A stretch of DNA of 64,000 nt from Acidobacteriota bacterium (GTDB taxonomy: Bacteria; Acidobacteriota; Blastocatellia; Pyrinomonadales; Pyrinomonadaceae): assembly GCA_019639135.1 (NCBI GenBank), contig JAHBSL010000005.1, positions 1 to 64,000 of the forward strand, given 5' to 3'. The translations under genes were made by a program, and so were the position numbers. Positions 18,597 to 26,986 of the stretch are shown here, piece after piece. The notes beneath the pieces were generated by a model that saw only the letters and a program-made list of their open reading frames with translations, was not told where the DNA came from and searched no databases. How positions within the stretch are numbered: the first letter of the stretch is position 1; every line of letters begins with the position of its first letter.

Positions 18597-19307
18597 CTAA
18601 TTCTTTGCAACCTGGGCTTGGCCGGCCGGAGCATTCGTCGCTCCCGGAGCCGCCGCGGTCGTCGCTCCATTTTCACCGGTTGAAGCCTTGGACGGCGTAT
18701 AGGCAGTCTTGATCGTGAAGTTGATCACGTTCACTTTCGGTGCTTCCTGGCCTTCGCGAGCGGTGACAAGCTGGTTGACGATCTCCTGGCGTTGGGTCTC
18801 AATGTTGAGGTTCGAGAAGAGGCCGTTCGAGAACTCTAGACTGCGGCCAAACTGGGTGACGGCCGATTCGTCCGGTGAATTGCCCTTGATGACGATCTGA
18901 TCGCCGGTCTGCTCGACGCTTTGAAGGTACAGCCCCGGAACCATCGCGATGCGCTCACGCATTGCTTCCAGCACCGCACTTGGCCCACGCTGTTCGTCGC
19001 GTAGCCTCTTTATCGCCGCTATTCGTGCATCGATACTGGCGATCTTCTCTTCAAGCTCTTTCTGTTCCTTCATGACTGACTCGAGCTCGGCGGCGATCTG
19101 CTTCTGTTCCTCAAGCCTTCGCTCGGCATCAGCCTTCGCCATCTGTGAACTGATGACATCCCAGCCGATAACGGCCAGAAGGAAGAACCCGACTGCGAGG
19201 CTGAGGACCAGCAAGCGGCTGGCCGGGCTGCTGACCTTGCGGTCAACGGTTACGACCGCTCCGCCCTGACGTTCTGTGACTGAATGTAATAGGTTTACTT
19301 TGATCAT
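18597..19307 (-). CDS. pilN: Type IV pilus inner-membrane protein PilN
   Basis: The 236-residue product begins with the conserved short cytoplasmic sequence MIKVNLL, which in known systems docks into PilM. A transmembrane helix (about 30-52) and a coiled coil follow (AERRLEEQKQIAAELESVMK), then a small alpha/beta domain. The gene starts two bases after the pilM stop, implying translational coupling. The C-terminal 30 residues are Ala/Gly/Thr-rich, and a similar low-complexity tail is seen in pilO. Confidence 0.9.
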   Translation of the reverse strand: MIKVNLLHSVTERQGGAVVTVDRKVSSPASRLLVLSLAVGFFLLAVIGWDVISSQMAKADAERRLEEQKQIAAELESVMKEQKELEEKIASIDARIAAIKRLRDEQRGPSAVLEAMRERIAMVPGLYLQSVEQTGDQIVIKGNSPDESAVTQFGRSLEFSNGLFSNLNIETQRQEIVNQLVTAREGQEAPKVNVINFTIKTAYTPSKASTGENGATTAAAPGATNAPAGQAQVAKN

Positions 19308-19309
19308 CG

Positions 19310-20365
19310 TTACATCACTCCCCTCATGGCCAAACCGACGGCAACCGCCATTTCGGGCATGATCTCGCTTATGTATTCGGGGTCAAATTTTCCTGACTCG
19401 ACCTTGATATTGCGGAAGGGGTCAAGGACCTCGACCGGAATCTCAAGCCGGGCCGAAAGCTCCTGGGCAAGGCCGTTCAGCTTGGAACCGCCGCCCGAGA
19501 TAAGGATCTTTTCTACGACCGTTTCGTTATCCTCGGTCGTTGCTCGATAGAAGTCGAAGGTCTTTTGGATCTCCATCGCTACCAGTTCGGTAACGTTGCC
19601 GACGAGCGGCTCGATCGCCGTTTCTTCAACGCCCTCGGCCACACCGGCAACGCCTCGCTTGAGAGCTTCGGCCTGCTGGAAGCTGACGCCAAGATTACGC
19701 TGGATGACATCGGTAAATTGGCTCCCGCCGACGGTGATGTCGCGGCTGAAGAGCGAACGCGTGCCCTTGACGATATTCACGTTCATCGTCGAGGCACCGA
19801 TGTTGAGAAGCGTGACGACCTGATTCTCACGCGGCTGGTAGTTGTACTCGTAGCAGTTCTGCAGGGCGAAGGTATCAACGTCGATCACCTGCGGCTGCTT
19901 GCCGGCGAGTTGGATCGCCTGGCAGATATTGTCGATCCGCTCGCGTTTGCATGCAGCGATCAGCACATTGGTAGAATCGCTGTTCGATGCCGTCACCTGA
20001 TAATCGAGGCTGACGTCCGCAAGATCGTAAGGGATGTGCTCTTCGGCGTGCCAGTCGATCGATTCCTCGAGTTCGTCTGCACTCATCGGCGGAAGGACGA
20101 TGTTCTTGATAATGACCGAATGCCCGCTGACGCCGGTCACGACGCGGTCTGCCGAGGATCGGCTGTTGCTGCAAACGCTTTGGATCACGCTCGAGACCGT
20201 ATTAAGCTCCATGATCTGACCATCGATGATCGTTTCATCCGGCAGATTCTCAAAACCAAGAGCCGAGAGCGTAAGCCCTCCGGACTTATTCTCAAGCTCT
20301 ACCATTTTTACTGAACTGGAGCCGATATCGAGGCCGGCGACGCTTTTCTTTTTACCGAACAGCAT
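19310..20365 (-). CDS. pilM: Type IV pilus actin-like ATPase PilM
   Basis: The 351-residue protein has the actin-fold phosphate motif VAGLDIGSSSVKMVEL near its N-terminus, the family sequence ESIDWHAEEHIPYDL, and a second phosphate loop (VVTLLNIGASTMNVNIV). PilM is a cytoplasmic ring component that binds the PilN N-terminus. The ATG at 20365 is preferred over an upstream in-frame ATG (20419), because AGGAG lies at proper distance and the family starts with this sequence. It is the first gene of the operon, downstream of a candidate promoter. Confidence 0.92.
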   Translation of the reverse strand: MLFGKKKSVAGLDIGSSSVKMVELENKSGGLTLSALGFENLPDETIIDGQIMELNTVSSVIQSVCSNSRSSADRVVTGVSGHSVIIKNIVLPPMSADELEESIDWHAEEHIPYDLADVSLDYQVTASNSDSTNVLIAACKRERIDNICQAIQLAGKQPQVIDVDTFALQNCYEYNYQPRENQVVTLLNIGASTMNVNIVKGTRSLFSRDITVGGSQFTDVIQRNLGVSFQQAEALKRGVAGVAEGVEETAIEPLVGNVTELVAMEIQKTFDFYRATTEDNETVVEKILISGGGSKLNGLAQELSARLEIPVEVLDPFRNIKVESGKFDPEYISEIMPEMAVAVGLAMRGVM

Positions 20366-20822
20366 TGTAATTAAGCTCCTATAGGACGGGGTTACCTGTA
20401 TGGGTTCTTTGGGATTCAAAATCTTGAGGAACTAAGCGAAACGTTCTCGAGACACCGGGTTAAGAACTTTTGCCACCTTTGATTGATCTACTGCATCGGA
20501 AGGGCGATTTTCGGGACAGGCCAACTGAAGGCAGTGAATCGAGATCGTTTCGTCTTTAGTTTCTGCGACAGCTACTTAGAGCAAGCGGTCGATGTGTATT
20601 CTGTTGTAATGGTTCGCATCGGGTGGCGATGGGTGCCGGTGGATTTCTGTCCACCGAGAAATAAAGTTACAGGAAAGAAAAACGTTTGTCAACACTTTTT
20701 TGTCATGTTGAACACGCGGTGAGAGAAATATCTTCAAAATGACCGAATGAACATTTTCCGAAAGGATGGGAGATTCGCCGAAAGTCTGACGACTGGGAGG
20801 CCGTCATTCTGTTCGTCCGCTC
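20366..20822. other. Leader and promoter region of the pil operon
   Basis: About 450 bases separate pilM from the acyl-CoA dehydrogenase gene. No convincing coding frame was found; a 79-codon plus-strand frame at 20483 lacks a ribosome binding site and typical composition. The region contains a sigma-70-like promoter for pilM and an implied leader of nearly 300 bases whose folding was not assessed. Confidence 0.5.
20664..20692 (-). promoter_or_regulatory. Candidate sigma-70 promoter of the pilMNOPQ operon
   Basis: On the minus strand a perfect -35 (TTGACA, 20687-20692) is followed after 17 bases by TAACTT (20664-20669), which matches the -10 consensus at three positions. Transcription would start near 20657. 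Confidence 0.45.
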
Positions 20823-22022
20823 CTACTCTGCCTGTCTTTCCGCGATCTCTATCTTGGCGATAGATTCGAGATGGACCTCGTCCGGCCCATCGGCGAGCCG
20901 CAGCGAACGCGCGTAGATCCAGAAACCTGCGAGCGGATGATCCTGAGAAACGCCGCCGCCGCCATGGGCCTGGATCGCCCGGTCGATCACCTTTAGCGCC
21001 ATCCTCGGCACAACGGCCTTGATCATCGCGATCTCTTTGCGGGCGGCCTTGCTTCCGGCTGTGTCCATTTTCCACGCCGCATTAAGAACAAGAAGACGAG
21101 CCTGATCGATCGCACACCGGGCCTCGGCGATCCATTGCCGGACGACGCCTTGCTCAATTATCGGCTTTCCGAATGCAACACGCGCCGTTGCTCGCTCGAT
21201 CATCAATTCAAGGGAGCGCTCGGCAACACCGATGAGCCGCATACAATGGTGAACACGTCCGGGGCCGAGCCTGCCTTGCGCTATCTCGAATCCGCGGCCC
21301 TCGCCTAGCAAGATATTGGACTTTGGCACGCGGACCCCGTTGAAAGTTATCTCTCCGTGCCCGATCGGCGCGTCGTCGTATCCGAATACATTGAGCATTC
21401 GCTCGACCCGAACGCCTTCGGCATCCATCGGGACGAGGATCATCGATTGCTGCAGATGCTTCGCGGCCCGCGGGTCGGTCTTGCCCATAAAGATCGCTAG
21501 CTTGCATCGGGCATCTCCCGCACCGGTGGACCACCATTTTCGGCCGTTAAGAATATATTCATCGCCGTCCGCTTCGATCGACGCCTGAATATTTGTCGCA
21601 TCGCTCGATGCTACGTCCGGTTCTGTCATCGCAAAGCACGATCGGATCTCACCGGCGAGCAGCGGTTCGAGCCATTCTCTTTTCTGCCGTTCGGTGCCGT
21701 ATATATGCAGTATCTCCATATTGCCCGTGTCAGGAGCCGAGCAATTGAAGACCTCCGAAGCCCAGATGACGCGTCCCATCATCTCGGCAAGAGGAGCGTA
21801 CTCGAGATTCGAAAGGCCCGAGGCCTCACCGAGAAAAAGATTCCACAAACCTTCGGCCTTCGCTTTTGCTTTAAGCTCTTCGATCATACCGAGAGGCTGC
21901 CATCGATCGCCGGCATTTATCTCATCTTGGTAACGGAGTTCATTCGGATAGATGTGCTCAATCATGAACGCCGCGAGCTGATTTTGCAGTTCCGCAGATT
22001 TTGCTGAATAATTGAAGTCCAT
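20823..22022 (-). CDS. Acyl-CoA dehydrogenase (ACAD10/11-like)
   Basis: The 399-residue flavoprotein has the family signatures [16 protein letters not shown] (FAD/substrate region), [11 protein letters not shown] and the C-terminal [15 protein letters not shown] motif. It should catalyse alpha,beta-dehydrogenation of an acyl-CoA, passing electrons to ETF. The frame stays open upstream to 22244, but the ATG at 22022 ([12 protein letters not shown]) is chosen because the extra N-terminus has no family character. Its partner, a phosphotransferase-fold protein, is encoded divergently 82 bases away. In animals ACAD10/11 fuse exactly these two domains, and in many bacteria the pair is adjacent, supporting a joint role in hydroxyacyl-CoA breakdown. 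Confidence 0.88.
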   Translation of the reverse strand: MDFNYSAKSAELQNQLAAFMIEHIYPNELRYQDEINAGDRWQPLGMIEELKAKAKAEGLWNLFLGEASGLSNLEYAPLAEMMGRVIWASEVFNCSAPDTGNMEILHIYGTERQKREWLEPLLAGEIRSCFAMTEPDVASSDATNIQASIEADGDEYILNGRKWWSTGAGDARCKLAIFMGKTDPRAAKHLQQSMILVPMDAEGVRVERMLNVFGYDDAPIGHGEITFNGVRVPKSNILLGEGRGFEIAQGRLGPGRVHHCMRLIGVAERSLELMIERATARVAFGKPIIEQGVVRQWIAEARCAIDQARLLVLNAAWKMDTAGSKAARKEIAMIKAVVPRMALKVIDRAIQAHGGGGVSQDHPLAGFWIYARSLRLADGPDEVHLESIAKIEIAERQAE

Positions 22023-22104
22023 AACAGGCCGAAAGTTCACGGAAAGATTAACATTTAAACGAAATCCACTGAATTTGTTCGCGCCCCAACTTCCCGAGCA
22101 AATT

Positions 22105-23163
22105 ATGTTTGATGAAATAGGAGAAGTTCGAGAGGGAGAAGAGCTTGACCTCGGCCGCTTGGCAGAATATCTTCGTGCCCGACTGCCTACGCCGTTTGAA
22201 AAGATCGAGTTGCTGCAGTTCAAGGCCGGAAGCTCGAATCTCACTTACCTGATAAAGCTCGGCACAAAAGAGTATGTCCTACGTCGTGCTCCTTTTGGCA
22301 ATACCGTTAAGTCGGCTCACGATATGGGGCGTGAATATCGGGTTCTGCTTCGGATCGCGAAACTCTATCCGCTTGCTCCCGAGCCCTTTCTGTTTTGCGA
22401 TGATGAGTCGGTGATCGGTTCGGACTTTTATCTTATGAAACGCCGTCGCGGCGTCATAATTCACGGTGAAGCCCCGCGGGCGATAAAGGACTCGCCGGAT
22501 CTTCAGCGGGCCGTTTGCAGATCGTTCATTGAAAATCTTGCACGACTCCATCGAGTTGACTATTCGTTTGCCGGTCTTGACGATCTCGGTACCCCCGATG
22601 GTTATTGCCGGCGGCAGGTCGAAGGATGGGCGAAGCGATACATGGCTGCAAAAACTCACGAACTGGAGTCGATAGAGAACGTCATCACCTGGCTGAATGC
22701 CAACATCCCAGCCGAATCCGGTGCAGCCCTGATCCACAACGACTACAAATTCGACAACATAATGCTGGATCCGAACGATCTTACGCGGGTGACTGCGGTA
22801 TTGGATTGGGAAATGGTGACCATCGGCGACCCGCTGATGGACCTCGGCACAACTCTCGGCTATTGGATGTCGGTCGATGCAGGCGACGAGTTGATGAATA
22901 TGCCATTTAACCCGCGGGTGCTGATGGAGAACTTCTCTCGGCAGAACCTCGCCGATATCTATTCAGAAGCATCGGGCCGCGAACTACCGAATCTGCTCTT
23001 CTACTACGTCTTCGGCACCTTCAAGATCGCCGTCATCGCCCAGCAGATCTACGCTCGGTATGTAATGGGCCTTACACAGGACAAACGCTTTGCAAGTTTT
23101 GATCGGTTCGTCAGCGCACTAGGGAGAATAGCCGGCAATTCGATTGGTAAAGGCAGCATCTGA
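22105..23163 (+). CDS. Aminoglycoside-phosphotransferase-fold protein (ACAD10/11 kinase-domain-like)
   Basis: The 352-residue product carries an APH-type kinase fold: N-lobe [16 protein letters not shown] with VLRRAPFG, Brenner-type catalytic loop [12 protein letters not shown], and metal-binding [16 protein letters not shown]. The ATG at 22105 (MFDEIGEV) is preferred to one at 22012, which would overlap the divergent gene. Homologous domains in ACAD10/11 phosphorylate 4-hydroxyacyl-CoAs before dehydrogenation, so this protein probably works with the neighbouring dehydrogenase. Drug resistance is unlikely from the context. Confidence 0.85.
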   Translation: MFDEIGEVREGEELDLGRLAEYLRARLPTPFEKIELLQFKAGSSNLTYLIKLGTKEYVLRRAPFGNTVKSAHDMGREYRVLLRIAKLYPLAPEPFLFCDDESVIGSDFYLMKRRRGVIIHGEAPRAIKDSPDLQRAVCRSFIENLARLHRVDYSFAGLDDLGTPDGYCRRQVEGWAKRYMAAKTHELESIENVITWLNANIPAESGAALIHNDYKFDNIMLDPNDLTRVTAVLDWEMVTIGDPLMDLGTTLGYWMSVDAGDELMNMPFNPRVLMENFSRQNLADIYSEASGRELPNLLFYYVFGTFKIAVIAQQIYARYVMGLTQDKRFASFDRFVSALGRIAGNSIGKGSI

Positions 23164-23167
23164 TCTT

Positions 23168-23201
23168 CCAATTGCCAATTGAGAATTGCCCAATTGCCAA
23201 T
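23168..23201. repeat. Intergenic CAATTG-rich repeat
   Basis: The 12-mer CCAATTGCCAAT occurs twice (23168-23179 and 23190-23201) separated by GAGAATTGC-like sequence that also matches its core. It fills the short gap between two convergent genes. It resembles the low-complexity interspersed repeats found at intergenic sites of many bacteria. Confidence 0.5.
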
Positions 23202-23212
23202 AGGAAAAAACC

Positions 23213-24457
23213 TCACGCTGCAGTACGCTCACGCCATGTTTGCGGGTTTGAGCCGTCGTCGCGACGCTCCATAGTTATCGCTCCCGGCGACGGACAGACG
23301 AGAGCACAGAGATTGCAGCCGACGCACTCTTCCTCGATCACCTTCGGATAGCGGTGGCCGTTCGATACAACAAATTCGAACGATTGATGCGCTCCGTCTT
23401 CGCACGCGACGTAACAGAGATTACAGCGAATGCAGTGCTCTTCATTGACATGGGCCTTGACGACGTAGTTGAGGTCGAGATTTCCCCAATCGGTGACGCG
23501 CGGCACCGACTTTCCGATAATGTCGTTAACTGACGCAAAGCCCTTTTCGTCGAGGTAATTGTTGAGGCCGTCGATCATGTCTTCGACGATGCGGTAGCCG
23601 TAGTGCATAACCGCAGTGCAGACCTGCACATTCCCCGCACCGAGCAGCATGAATTCGACCGCGTCACGCCATGACGAGATTCCGCCGATGCCGCTGATCG
23701 GAATAGTGAATTCCGCGTCGCGGGCAAGCTCCGAGACCATGTTTAGAGCTATCGGCTTGACCGCAGGGCCGCAGTAACCCCCGTGTGCGGCCATGCCATT
23801 GACGTTCGGATGCGGCGCCATCGTCTCCAGATCTACGCCCATTATCGAGTTGATCGTGTTGATCAGCGACACGGCGTCGGCGCCGCCCCTCATCGCGGCT
23901 TTAGCGGGCGGCAAGATGTTCGTGACGTTCGGCGTGAGCTTGACGATAACGGGAATTTCGGCGACCTCTTTCACCCACTCGGTCACCATGCATGTATATT
24001 CGGGCACCTGGCCCATCGCGGCTCCCATACCGCGTTCGCTCATGCCGTGCGGGCAGCCAAAATTGAGCTCAAGCCCGTCGCAATTCGTATCCTGCGCACG
24101 CCTGACGATCTCGTGCCACGCCTCGCGTTTAGATTCGACCATCAGCGAGACGATGAGGGCGTGATCGGGATATTTCTTCTTACACGCGGCGATCTCTCTG
24201 AGGTTCACCTCAAGCGGCCGGTCGGTGATCAGCTCGATATTATTCAACCCGATCATCCGCATCGCTCCGTGATCGATCGAGGCCAGCCGCGACGAAACGT
24301 TCACGATCGGCTCGCCCAGCGTCTTCCAAACCGCCCCGCCCCAACCCGCATCAAAAGCGCGCTCGACCATCGAACCCATATTCGTCGGCGGAGCACTCGC
24401 CAACCAAAACGGATTCGGTGACTTGATCCCGGCGAAATTTATCGATAGATCGGCCAT
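23213..24457 (-). CDS. preA: NAD-dependent dihydropyrimidine dehydrogenase subunit PreA
   Basis: The 414-residue protein is an FMN TIM-barrel with the dihydropyrimidine dehydrogenase active-site loop NFGCPHGMSERGMG (catalytic-type Cys135) and a C-terminal pair of 4Fe-4S motifs (CIRCNLCYVAC, CVGCNLCALVCP). With PreT it reduces uracil or thymine to the dihydro form using NADH. The length matches E. coli PreA (411). It starts only four bases after the DUF262 gene stop, while its usual neighbour preT is about 4.3 kb upstream in the same gene run. This separation by an AbgT gene and a toxin-antitoxin/nuclease insert is unusual. Confidence 0.93.
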   Translation of the reverse strand: MADLSINFAGIKSPNPFWLASAPPTNMGSMVERAFDAGWGGAVWKTLGEPIVNVSSRLASIDHGAMRMIGLNNIELITDRPLEVNLREIAACKKKYPDHALIVSLMVESKREAWHEIVRRAQDTNCDGLELNFGCPHGMSERGMGAAMGQVPEYTCMVTEWVKEVAEIPVIVKLTPNVTNILPPAKAAMRGGADAVSLINTINSIMGVDLETMAPHPNVNGMAAHGGYCGPAVKPIALNMVSELARDAEFTIPISGIGGISSWRDAVEFMLLGAGNVQVCTAVMHYGYRIVEDMIDGLNNYLDEKGFASVNDIIGKSVPRVTDWGNLDLNYVVKAHVNEEHCIRCNLCYVACEDGAHQSFEFVVSNGHRYPKVIEEECVGCNLCALVCPSPGAITMERRDDGSNPQTWRERTAA

Positions 24458-24461
24458 TTTC

Positions 24462-26252
24462 CTATAACTCGAAATAGTAATCTCTTATCTTCTGAGCCAT
24501 CAGTCGTCGGCGAAGATCCAGAAAATCCGGGTAATCTCCAACCTGCATCTCCAAAATCTCAAGCGGAATCGCGTTCTGCCGTAGATTTGTCAGTAATTCA
24601 TCTTCGGTCCCGATACCAGTTATTAAAGGCGTGCCTCGGGATATCTGTTCGCGAATCTCGTTGAAATAATCTCGCGGAGCCATACTTCCAACCTTGATGT
24701 TGATTTCAGACTGCATATAGACATAATTCGCAATTTGATTATACCTGCCTTTCTCAAGGCCATTCTTTTTTAAATAGTCCTTCGGAAACAGGTGATGAAT
24801 GTCGCCCCGAAGCGCGACAAGATCGGCAACGGAAACGTGCTGAGACAAAAAACCTTTATCCCCTGACTTCACTTGTGCGGCCAGAAATACGTGAAAATAT
24901 GGACTACTGAATACTGAAGAATCGAAACTCTGCGGCAACGCAGCATTCCAAAAAGCCTCAGAAAGTTCACCCTCTTCCTTCTCTTTTAAGTACTGATCAA
25001 ATGGCTTCTGGTCTATTTGTTTGATGTCGAAGTCAAAGACAGATTCCGGCGATCCAGAATATCGACCGGTTAGGATTGAATAAACTAACCATCGTCTTAC
25101 ACTTCTTTCAATCGTCACGGTGTTTTCACCACGGGATCGCAGTTTGAGATAGATGATGTACGCAAAATTTAAGGCATTCCTAGATCTGAGCAACTTCGAG
25201 TCAATAAAACCCGCTGATTTCACAATCATCAAGAATCGTTTGAAATCGGTCTCGTTGATAAAACGAAATACACCGTCCCTGAGACGTTCGAACGACTCCG
25301 CCGCAATAGATTCTTCAAAACTTCGTGTCTCAAAATTACGCCCAGACAGTAGGCTTACAAGATCAGACAATCTCCCTCGGCTAAACTGTGATGTGAAAGC
25401 AACGCGGATAAGATCGGTGTACTCGGGATCGTAAATATCGTCGTTCTCCGATTTCAACCACTTCATTATCTGAAAAAACTCACTTGCGGCAAACTCTTTG
25501 TCGTTGTCAACGATCTGCTGATAAAATTCCGGAGCAATTGCAAGGTGACAAAAATAATCAATGGCTTTACGGAGCACGTTCCCACCGTACTCGGTATTCG
25601 CTGCTATCTTGCTCATTGCAAAATCGGCCTGGCTCAGCACAACGCCCTTTGAGTTTATACGTATGAATATCTCAGTAACGGTTTCAATATCGAGATCGTG
25701 GGCGAGTTCGATTATCCCGATTTGCTTCTTTGGGATATTGACTAAATTCGTGAATGCTCGTTCGACGGTGTCCTCGCTTGCATCAGGGTTGGCTTCAAGA
25801 TAGTTCCTTACCAATTTTAGGATTCCCGTCTCACCAGCCAATACGTCTGAAACTGAAGGAACCCATGTTCTGTCCTTTAAAATCGCCGGATTTTGTACTT
25901 CGAATTTTTCCGTTAGCGGATTAAATGCGATCTTTATTTTAGTTCTTTGATACGTCTTATTGACAACATACTCGCCAAGCAAGGCAGCCGTGAGCGCGGT
26001 TATTCGTTGCTGGCCATCAATGAGGATCTTCTTGCCTTCACTAAGCGTGCCATCCTTTAATCGGACATTAGGGTTTTTCCAAGCGATCACATAACCGACC
26101 GGATAGCCTTGGTACAAACTGTCGAGAAAGTCGCGCACTTTTGAACTATCCCAAACGAACGGCCGCTGGATTTCAGGAATAGCGATTTCACCTGACTTGA
26201 CCCAAGCGAGAAGTGTCTCGATCAACTGTTGGTTTACAGAGTATTTTTGCAT
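24462..26252 (-). CDS. DUF262/DUF1524 (GmrSD-like) defence-type nuclease
   Basis: The 596-residue protein has an N-terminal DUF262 domain with [11 protein letters not shown] (25-35) and a ParB/Srx-like DGQQR motif (79-83), thought to bind and hydrolyse nucleotide. Near the C-terminus is a His-Me-finger/HNH-like DUF1524 motif ([15 protein letters not shown] about 485-499, with Asn-rich [16 protein letters not shown] after it). Such fusions include type IV restriction enzymes (GmrSD) and other anti-phage nucleases. The base composition is visibly more AT-rich than neighbouring genes, suggesting transfer. It follows brnA by 33 bases and precedes preA by four, so all are probably co-transcribed. 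The exact target (modified DNA, phosphorothioate or other) cannot be told. Confidence 0.82.
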   Translation of the reverse strand: MQKYSVNQQLIETLLAWVKSGEIAIPEIQRPFVWDSSKVRDFLDSLYQGYPVGYVIAWKNPNVRLKDGTLSEGKKILIDGQQRITALTAALLGEYVVNKTYQRTKIKIAFNPLTEKFEVQNPAILKDRTWVPSVSDVLAGETGILKLVRNYLEANPDASEDTVERAFTNLVNIPKKQIGIIELAHDLDIETVTEIFIRINSKGVVLSQADFAMSKIAANTEYGGNVLRKAIDYFCHLAIAPEFYQQIVDNDKEFAASEFFQIMKWLKSENDDIYDPEYTDLIRVAFTSQFSRGRLSDLVSLLSGRNFETRSFEESIAAESFERLRDGVFRFINETDFKRFLMIVKSAGFIDSKLLRSRNALNFAYIIYLKLRSRGENTVTIERSVRRWLVYSILTGRYSGSPESVFDFDIKQIDQKPFDQYLKEKEEGELSEAFWNAALPQSFDSSVFSSPYFHVFLAAQVKSGDKGFLSQHVSVADLVALRGDIHHLFPKDYLKKNGLEKGRYNQIANYVYMQSEINIKVGSMAPRDYFNEIREQISRGTPLITGIGTEDELLTNLRQNAIPLEILEMQVGDYPDFLDLRRRLMAQKIRDYYFEL

Positions 26253-26285
26253 CTATACGCCAATCAAATGCCAAGCGTTGGTCGG

Positions 26286-26678
26286 CTATATGGTCTCTAA
26301 CTTTTTCTTCAATGCTTTCAGAAACGTCTTGTCATTAAGCAGTTTATCCTCGACCGATTTCGATTCCGTAAATGCCCGTTCCATCACTTTCCTAAGCTCA
26401 TTATTAATCTGGGTTTGATACGGAGCCGCGTTAGGCGCATCCGAACGAGATCTGAAGTATTCGACGACATCACCGTCCAGATAGATCGTGATCTTTACCT
26501 TACCCGCTTTTTTGATCTTCTCTGCCCAAGGCGATCGGCGAACCTTGTAAGTTCCGGGTTTCATAACCTCGTCTTCGGAAAGACCGCTTGCCAGGTCCGC
26601 CTTATAGTCTTCTTCAGTAACTACGTAGTCTGGCAGCTTATCCGTTCTGTTCATTGTAGTATTTCGTTTGTTTCGCAT
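26286..26678 (-). CDS. brnA: BrnA-type antitoxin
   Basis: The product (130 residues) contains the BrnA signature: KVKITIYLDGDVVEYFRSRS followed by APYQTQINNELR, a ribbon-helix-helix DNA-binding domain. BrnA neutralises the BrnT ribonuclease and represses the operon. The ATG at 26678 is chosen, eight bases after the brnT stop and preceded by AAAGG; an ATG at 26654 is possible. It is longer than the usual ~90-110 residues, with about 30 extra at the C-terminus (KSVEDKLLNDKTFLKALKKK). It is encoded directly after the toxin, the typical brnTA order. Confidence 0.85.
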   Translation of the reverse strand: MRNKRNTTMNRTDKLPDYVVTEEDYKADLASGLSEDEVMKPGTYKVRRSPWAEKIKKAGKVKITIYLDGDVVEYFRSRSDAPNAAPYQTQINNELRKVMERAFTESKSVEDKLLNDKTFLKALKKKLETI

Positions 26679-26685
26679 TTGCCTT

Positions 26686-26901
26686 TCATGCCGTGATGAT
26701 CCGGATCCGGTCGTCGCGAACAGTATAACCAACAAACAAAAGTCGAACTTCTGAAATTCCGATCAATTGAAACCGGATCTCGTCATCCGAATTCAACTCG
26801 TCAAAGAACTCGACGGCATTCGGATCGGAGAACGCAAGAGACGCCTCGTCGAAGGTGACTCCGTGCTTTTCCACATTTTCAGCCGCTTTTGCGGATCCCA
26901 T
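26686..26901 (-). CDS. brnT: BrnT-type ribonuclease toxin, 5' end out of frame
   Basis: The frame from 26901 encodes 71 residues that match BrnT from its second half-motif on (AKAAENVEKHGVTFDEASLAF, ending IRIITA). The canonical BrnT N-terminus is present just upstream in another frame: an ATG at 26912 reads MEFEWDPQK and would join the rest as MEFEWDPQKAAEN if the A4 run at 26887-26890 (T4 on the plus strand) had one more A. So either the gene is frameshifted near its start, or there is a base-calling error, or translation starts at 26901 with a shortened N-terminus. BrnT is a RelE-fold mRNA interferase neutralised by BrnA. A strong promoter lies immediately upstream. Confidence 0.75.
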   Translation of the reverse strand: MGSAKAAENVEKHGVTFDEASLAFSDPNAVEFFDELNSDDEIRFQLIGISEVRLLFVGYTVRDDRIRIITA

Positions 26902-26916
26902 TCAAATTCCATTCTT

Positions 26917-26944
26917 ATTATACCGACATATCTGTATATATCAA
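26917..26944 (-). promoter_or_regulatory. Strong sigma-70-like promoter of brnTA, possibly leaderless
   Basis: On the minus strand TTGATA (26939-26944) and a perfect TATAAT (26917-26922) are spaced 16 bases. The ATG at 26912 begins only four bases after the -10, so transcription would start at or next to that ATG, giving a leaderless message. Confidence 0.65.
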
Positions 26945-26949
26945 GATAT
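26928..26949. promoter_or_regulatory. Inverted repeat, candidate BrnA operator
   Basis: ATATCT and AGATAT form a perfect inverted repeat with a 10-base spacer. It covers the -35 box and spacer of the brnTA promoter. BrnA proteins are known to autoregulate through inverted repeats at their promoter, so this is the natural operator candidate. Confidence 0.45.
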
Positions 26950-26986
26950 TTCTAAAATGGGCGGCCGTTGTGACCGCCCTTGGAGT

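Noticed and set aside
20483-20722. 79-codon plus-strand frame before the pil operon
   Set aside because: No ribosome binding site, atypical composition, and it overlaps the likely pilM promoter on the other strand.
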